DNA from: Bordetella parapertussis | GTDB taxonomy: Bacteria; Pseudomonadota; Gammaproteobacteria; Burkholderiales; Burkholderiaceae_C | Length of the DNA stretch: 10,484 nt | NCBI GenBank assembly: GCA_945899335.1 | Contig: CAMDIP010000032.1 | Location: forward strand, 1 to 10,484 | Direction: 5' to 3' | Shown: positions 7,255-10,484 of the stretch, one piece after another | How positions within the stretch are numbered: the stretch's first letter is position 1 | Layout: the number at the start of each line of letters is the position of its first letter | The notes under the pieces: generated by a model | Told to the model about the DNA's origin: nothing | What the model saw: only the letters and a program-made list of their open reading frames with translations | Databases searched by the model: none | Program-made: the position numbers and the translations under genes

Positions 7255-8307
7255 ATGCAGCTATCTGGCCAACGCTTGACCGAACAACTGCCGCAAGAGC
7301 TGCGCTCGCTCTACACCTTGTATGGTGACGAGGCTTTGTTGTTGCAAGAGGCAGCTGACGCCATACGCGCCACAGCCAGACAACAAGGGTTTTCAGAGCG
7401 TCATGTCTTCACCGTGGCAGGAGCGCATTTTGATTGGAGCGAGGTCGAGTCCGCTGCTTCAGCCATGAGTTTGTTTGCCGACAAGCAACTCATCGATATC
7501 CGTATTCCCTCTGGCAAGCCTGGCAAAGAAGGCAGCGAAGCTTTGCAGCGCATTGCAGCGGCTTGTGTGGGCAATGACGGTATCTTGGTGTTGTTGTCTT
7601 TGCCACGCCTAGATAAAACCGCCAAATCTTCGGGTTGGTTCACGGCTTTGGATGCGCATGGCATCAGCGTGCAAATCGAGCCCGTTGAGCGAGCCGCCTT
7701 GCCTGCGTGGATTGCCCAGCGTTTGGCCTTGCAGCTGCAGCGAGTGCGTGCTGGAGAAGAGGGGCAGCGCAGCTTGCAGTTTTTTGCCGACAGGGTTGAG
7801 GGCAATTTGTTGGCTGCCCACCAAGAAATTCAAAAACTGGCACTGCTGTACCCAGCTCAGGAATTGAGTTTTGAGGACATTGAAAACGCGGTTTTGAATG
7901 TGGCGCGTTTTAATGTGTTCAAGCTCAGCGAAACCGTGTTGGCAGGTCAACACCAGCGGGTACAGCGCATGTTGGACGGCTTGCGAGCTGAGGGCACATC
8001 CGAGGTGCTGGTGCATTTCGCTTTGGCCGAAGATATCCGCGCCCTGAAACGCGTCAAAGACGCGGTGGCCAGTGGTCGAGCCCTGCCGCAGGTGTTGCGC
8101 GAACAGCGCATTTGGGGGCCTAAGGAACGTTTGTTTGAACGGGTCTTGCCCCGTTTGTCCCCTGCGGTCATGGACCGTTTGTTGCAAGCCGCGCACCAAG
8201 TGGATGGCGTGGTCAAAGGCCTGCGCTTTGCCCAATGGCCCAGCGACAGCTGGCAGGCATTGGCCCGCTTGGCTTTGATGCTCAGCAAAGCTTGTCAGAC
8301 CGCCTGA
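7255..8307 (+). CDS. holA: DNA polymerase III subunit delta HolA
   Basis: The delta subunit of the clamp loader, which opens the DnaN sliding-clamp ring during chromosome replication. At 350 residues it is close to the E. coli length. The N-terminal part has the family hallmark [20 protein letters not shown] at about 19-38. A central AAA+-like domain without a Walker A motif follows, as expected because delta does not bind ATP. The C-terminal collar region includes [14 protein letters not shown] and [11 protein letters not shown]. It starts 12 nt after lptE with no Shine-Dalgarno motif. The next gene, proA, begins 25 nt after its stop. Nothing is truncated. Position after leuS-lptE is the standard one. 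Confidence 0.94.
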   Translation: MQLSGQRLTEQLPQELRSLYTLYGDEALLLQEAADAIRATARQQGFSERHVFTVAGAHFDWSEVESAASAMSLFADKQLIDIRIPSGKPGKEGSEALQRIAAACVGNDGILVLLSLPRLDKTAKSSGWFTALDAHGISVQIEPVERAALPAWIAQRLALQLQRVRAGEEGQRSLQFFADRVEGNLLAAHQEIQKLALLYPAQELSFEDIENAVLNVARFNVFKLSETVLAGQHQRVQRMLDGLRAEGTSEVLVHFALAEDIRALKRVKDAVASGRALPQVLREQRIWGPKERLFERVLPRLSPAVMDRLLQAAHQVDGVVKGLRFAQWPSDSWQALARLALMLSKACQTA

Positions 8308-8332
8308 ACGGCTTGTCTGCCAAAATCACCCC

Positions 8333-9616
8333 ATGAACGCCGCCACCACCATCCCCGAACTCATGCGCAACTTGGGCCTGCAAGCCCGCTGCGCGGCAGC
8401 GGGCATGGCGCGGGCCACGGCGGCGCAAAAAGCCCATGCTTTGCGGGTGCTGGCGCGATTGCTGCGCGAACACACGCAAGGCTTGCAAACCGACAACGCC
8501 AAAGACCTTGGCCGCGCAAAAGCTGCCGGTTTGGCCGAGCCCATGGTCGACCGCTTGAAGCTTTCCCCTCAAATACTGGAAACCTGCGCCGTGGGCTGCG
8601 AGCAGCTGGCTGCCATGCCCGACATCATTGGCAGCATCAGCGGCATGAGCCAGCAGCCCAGCGGTATCCGTGTGGGTCAAATGCGCGTGCCCATTGGCGT
8701 GTTTGGCATGATTTACGAGAGCCGCCCCAACGTCACCATCGAAGCGGCGTCGCTGGCCATCAAAAGCGGCAACGCTTGCATCTTGCGCGGCGGCTCCGAG
8801 GCCATCGATTCCAACAAAGCCTTGGCGGCACTGGTGCAACAGGCCTTGGCTGAGGCTGGCCTGCCCACGGACGCTGTGCAACTCGTGCCCACCACCGACC
8901 GCGCGGCGGTGGGTGAACTCATCACCATGCCCGCCTATGTGGACGTGGTCATTCCGCGGGGCGGCAAGGGCTTGATCGAACGCATCAGCCAAGACGCCAA
9001 AGTGCCGGTCATCAAACACTTGGACGGCAACTGTCACAGCTATGTGGACGACCCGTGTGATCTGGACATGGCGCTGACAGTCGTTGACAACGCCAAAACC
9101 CAAAAGTACAGCCCTTGTAACGCCACCGAGAGCCTGCTGGTGGCCAGAGGCGTGGCTGCCGCGTTTTTGCCGCGCATAGCCCAGGTGTTTGCCGACAAAG
9201 GCGTGGAGATGCGTTGCTGCCCCGAGGCCAAAGCCTTGCTGCAAGGCGTGAAGGGCGCGGTATTGAAAGACGCCACCGAGCAAGATTGGTTCGAAGAGTA
9301 TTTGGCGCCCATCATCAGCATCAAGGTGGTGGACGGGCTGGACGCGGCCATCGCCCACATCAACCACTACAGCAGCCACCACACCGACGCCATCCTGACG
9401 CTTAACCATGTGCACAGCCAGCGCTTCTTGCGCGAGGTCGATTCGGCCAGCGTCATTGTCAACGCCAGCACCCGTTTTGCCGATGGTTTTGAGTATGGCT
9501 TGGGTGCCGAGATAGGCATCTCCACCGATAAATTCCATGCCCGTGGGCCGGTGGGCATTGAGGGTCTTACCTCATTGAAGTATGTGGTGTTGGGGGCGGG
9601 GGAAGTAAGGGGGTAA
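8333..9616 (+). CDS. proA: Gamma-glutamyl phosphate reductase ProA
   Basis: Reduces gamma-glutamyl phosphate with NADPH to glutamate-5-semialdehyde, the second step of proline synthesis from glutamate. The 427 residues form a full-length member of the aldehyde dehydrogenase superfamily. Visible motifs are [12 protein letters not shown] at 128-139, LRGGSEA near 151-157, and [18 protein letters not shown], where Cys262 is the catalytic thiol. The C-terminal [17 protein letters not shown] is characteristic. The ATG at 8333 has no Shine-Dalgarno; the 25-nt gap after holA contains AAAATCACCCC. The partner kinase gene proB is not in the window. The last codons and the stop lie in a G-rich stretch that can pair with a C-rich stretch just downstream. 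Identity is secure. Confidence 0.97.
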   Translation: MNAATTIPELMRNLGLQARCAAAGMARATAAQKAHALRVLARLLREHTQGLQTDNAKDLGRAKAAGLAEPMVDRLKLSPQILETCAVGCEQLAAMPDIIGSISGMSQQPSGIRVGQMRVPIGVFGMIYESRPNVTIEAASLAIKSGNACILRGGSEAIDSNKALAALVQQALAEAGLPTDAVQLVPTTDRAAVGELITMPAYVDVVIPRGGKGLIERISQDAKVPVIKHLDGNCHSYVDDPCDLDMALTVVDNAKTQKYSPCNATESLLVARGVAAAFLPRIAQVFADKGVEMRCCPEAKALLQGVKGAVLKDATEQDWFEEYLAPIISIKVVDGLDAAIAHINHYSSHHTDAILTLNHVHSQRFLREVDSASVIVNASTRFADGFEYGLGAEIGISTDKFHARGPVGIEGLTSLKYVVLGAGEVRG

Positions 9617-9751
9617 GGCCTTATCGCCCCAGTTCCTGTTGTCAAAGATAAGAAACGCCACATAAGCGTTACCAGCCAGCATGGATCCTGCCGCTCGCAG
9701 TCCAGTTTTGAAGTCGATTTTGGAAAAAGTAGATTTCATGCAAACCAGCAT
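9572..9751 (-). CDS. Doubtful small ORF with one hydrophobic stretch
   Basis: A 59-codon frame on the minus strand runs from ATG (complement of 9749-9751) to TGA (complement of 9572-9574). A second in-frame ATG at 9739 would give 55 residues. Its first 45 codons or so lie in the otherwise empty spacer and its end overlaps the 3' end of proA. The peptide begins with a basic segment, [15 protein letters not shown] after the second Met, then [17 protein letters not shown], which could be a membrane segment or signal anchor, and ends Pro-rich. I see no Shine-Dalgarno motif before either ATG and do not recognise the family. It may be chance, a gene remnant, or a real small membrane protein. It is listed because the frame lies mostly outside known genes. 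Confidence 0.15.
   Translation of the reverse strand: MLVCMKSTFSKIDFKTGLRAAGSMLAGNAYVAFLIFDNRNWGDKALPPYFPRPQHHILQ
9593..9630 (+). terminator. Weak inverted repeat at the proA stop, possible terminator
   Basis: GGGGCG at 9593-9598 can pair with CGCCCC at 9625-9630. The interval contains the self-complementary TAAGGCCTTA (9614-9623), whose first three bases are the proA stop codon. The following sequence AGTTCCTGTTG has no T-tract, so this is not a canonical intrinsic terminator. It could form a 3'-end stabilising or Rho-associated structure. The inverted repeat is visible; any function is inference. Confidence 0.25.
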
Positions 9752-9873
9752 AAAGAAAACTTGCTAGCCCTTCTTAAGCCAGTAGCTCCTCATTTTGTAA
9801 GCCTGTCTTCAGCACGTCGCTTGAAGCTGTCAGAATCACCCCCACTTACCTCGATCACTCTGATACATACAAC
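9617..9873. other. Intergenic spacer between proA and gshA, no recognised gene
   Basis: This is the longest non-coding stretch in the window and looks more A/T-rich than its flanks, especially from about 9700 to 9800. Apart from the doubtful minus-strand small ORF and the repeat at the proA stop, I see no tRNA, repeat array, insertion sequence end or convincing promoter. Weak sigma-70-like pieces exist, for example TTGAAG at 9708-9713 with TAGATT at 9730-9735, spacing 16, but they are not strong enough to call. A promoter for gshA is expected here if gshA is transcribed independently. Confidence 0.6.
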
Positions 9874-10484
9874 ATGGTTCCTCACCTCATTACCGCGCTG
9901 ACTGGCCCTATTAACGAACTCGAGCAGCGCATCCTCGACTCCATGCCTGCCATCGAGCGTTGGTTTCGCATGGAGTGGATGGAGCACACGCCGCCTTTTT
10001 ACAGCTCTGTTGACATTCGCAATGCGGGCTTCAAACTCGCCCCCGTGGATACCAACCTCTACCCAGGCGGCTGGAACAACCTCACGCCCGAAATGCTGCC
10101 CTTGGCGGTGCAAGCGGCCATGGCGGCGATTGAGAAAATTTGCCCCGAAGCGCGCAACCTGTTGCTGATCCCCGAAAACCACACCCGCAACACGTTTTAC
10201 CTGAGCAATGTGGCGCAACTCGCCCGCATCTTCAACATGGCGGGGCTGAATGTGCGCATTGGCTCGATCAGCCCCGAGATCAAAGAAGACACCGTCATTG
10301 AGTTGCCCAATGGCGAATCGGTCAAGTTGGAGCCAGTGATCCGCAGCAAAACCCGCTTGGGGCTGAAAGACTTCGACCCTTGCACCATCTTGCTCAACAA
10401 CGACTTAAGCGCTGGTATCCCCGGCATCTTGGAAGACCTGCACGAGCAATACCTGCTGCCGCCACTGCATGCGGGTTGGTGTGT
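9874..10484 (+). CDS. gshA: Glutamate--cysteine ligase GshA, proteobacterial type (partial, 3' end outside)
   Basis: Catalyses ATP-dependent joining of glutamate and cysteine, the first and committed step of glutathione synthesis, in the cytoplasm. The frame stays open from ATG 9874 to the window edge, giving 203 complete codons and no stop. It begins MVPHLITALTGPINELEQ and includes IERWFRMEWMEHTPPFYSSV, RNAGFKLAPVDTNLYPGGW, LLLIPENHTRN and DPCTILLNNDLSAG. I recognise these as the conserved blocks of the GshA family typical of Burkholderiales, which is unrelated in sequence to E. coli GshA. No Shine-Dalgarno precedes the ATG, but the conserved N-terminus supports it. The gene is separated from proA by 257 bp and may have its own promoter. 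gshB, which often follows, would lie outside the window. Confidence 0.9.
   Translation, partial: MVPHLITALTGPINELEQRILDSMPAIERWFRMEWMEHTPPFYSSVDIRNAGFKLAPVDTNLYPGGWNNLTPEMLPLAVQAAMAAIEKICPEARNLLLIPENHTRNTFYLSNVAQLARIFNMAGLNVRIGSISPEIKEDTVIELPNGESVKLEPVIRSKTRLGLKDFDPCTILLNNDLSAGIPGILEDLHEQYLLPPLHAGWC

Noticed and set aside
8290..8326. Promoter between holA and proA (TTGTCA with CAAAAT)
   Set aside because: The spacing of 23 bp between the two hexamers is far outside the usual range, and no TATAAT-like sequence occurs at normal distance.
8282..9538. A 418-codon open frame on the minus strand opposite proA
   Set aside because: It lies almost wholly antisense to a textbook proA. Its product is a His/Gly/Ala/Val-rich sequence without domain features. 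Such frames are expected opposite genes with G/C-ending codons.
9681..9767. A 28-codon plus-strand ORF starting MDPAARSP in the proA-gshA spacer
   Set aside because: It is very short, has no Shine-Dalgarno or promoter, has no recognised peptide features, and is antisense to the longer doubtful frame.
9844..9873. A sigma-70 promoter immediately before gshA (TACATA or TACAAC)
   Set aside because: The boxes are too close to the ATG for a normal leader and have no matching -35 element. A leaderless start cannot be shown from sequence alone.
9790..10218. A 142-codon minus-strand frame over the gshA 5' region
   Set aside because: Most of it is antisense to well conserved gshA sequence. The part in the spacer has no independent support.

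Overview
The window looks like an ordinary core-genome segment of a betaproteobacterium, most likely in the order Burkholderiales, family Comamonadaceae (a Limnohabitans/Rhodoferax-like relative). The basis is the gene order (ptsN-hprK converging on fur; fur divergent from bamE; then dapB-exbB-exbD-leuS-lptE-holA-proA and gshA), the proteobacterial gshA type, the HprK/PtsN pairing and the heavy use of TTG for leucine. I cannot name the genus with certainty.

Layout: 1-36 is the last 11 codons plus stop of the preceding gene, probably ptsN. hprK (46-1008, +) follows and meets fur (1000-1428, -) tail to tail with a 9-bp overlap. An 83-bp divergent spacer (1429-1511) carries the fur and bamE promoters. 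From bamE onward everything reads rightward with short gaps or overlaps: bamE (1512-2054), dapB (2061-2894), exbB (2891-3535), exbD (3545-3997), leuS (4025-6739), lptE (6745-7242), holA (7255-8307) and proA (8333-9616). This could be one long transcription unit, possibly interrupted at the exbD/leuS hairpin (3982-4009). A 257-bp spacer (9617-9873) holds no recognised gene, apart from a doubtful small minus-strand frame. gshA starts at 9874 and runs off the right edge.

Functional themes: carbon/nitrogen PTS signalling (ptsN, hprK); iron homeostasis and proton-motive energy transfer to the outer membrane (fur, exbB, exbD); outer-membrane biogenesis (BamE for protein insertion, LptE for LPS export); amino-acid and peptide metabolism (dapB, proA, gshA); translation and replication (leuS, holA).

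I found no mobile element, CRISPR array, tRNA, rRNA or defence or biosynthetic island. I do not see a new biological system here. The points worth a second look are small: the facing -10 elements between fur and bamE, the hairpin that encloses the exbD stop codon and a leuS Shine-Dalgarno-like motif, an overlapping 20-codon frame at the leuS start, an unassigned small frame after proA, and the general shortage of Shine-Dalgarno sequences.
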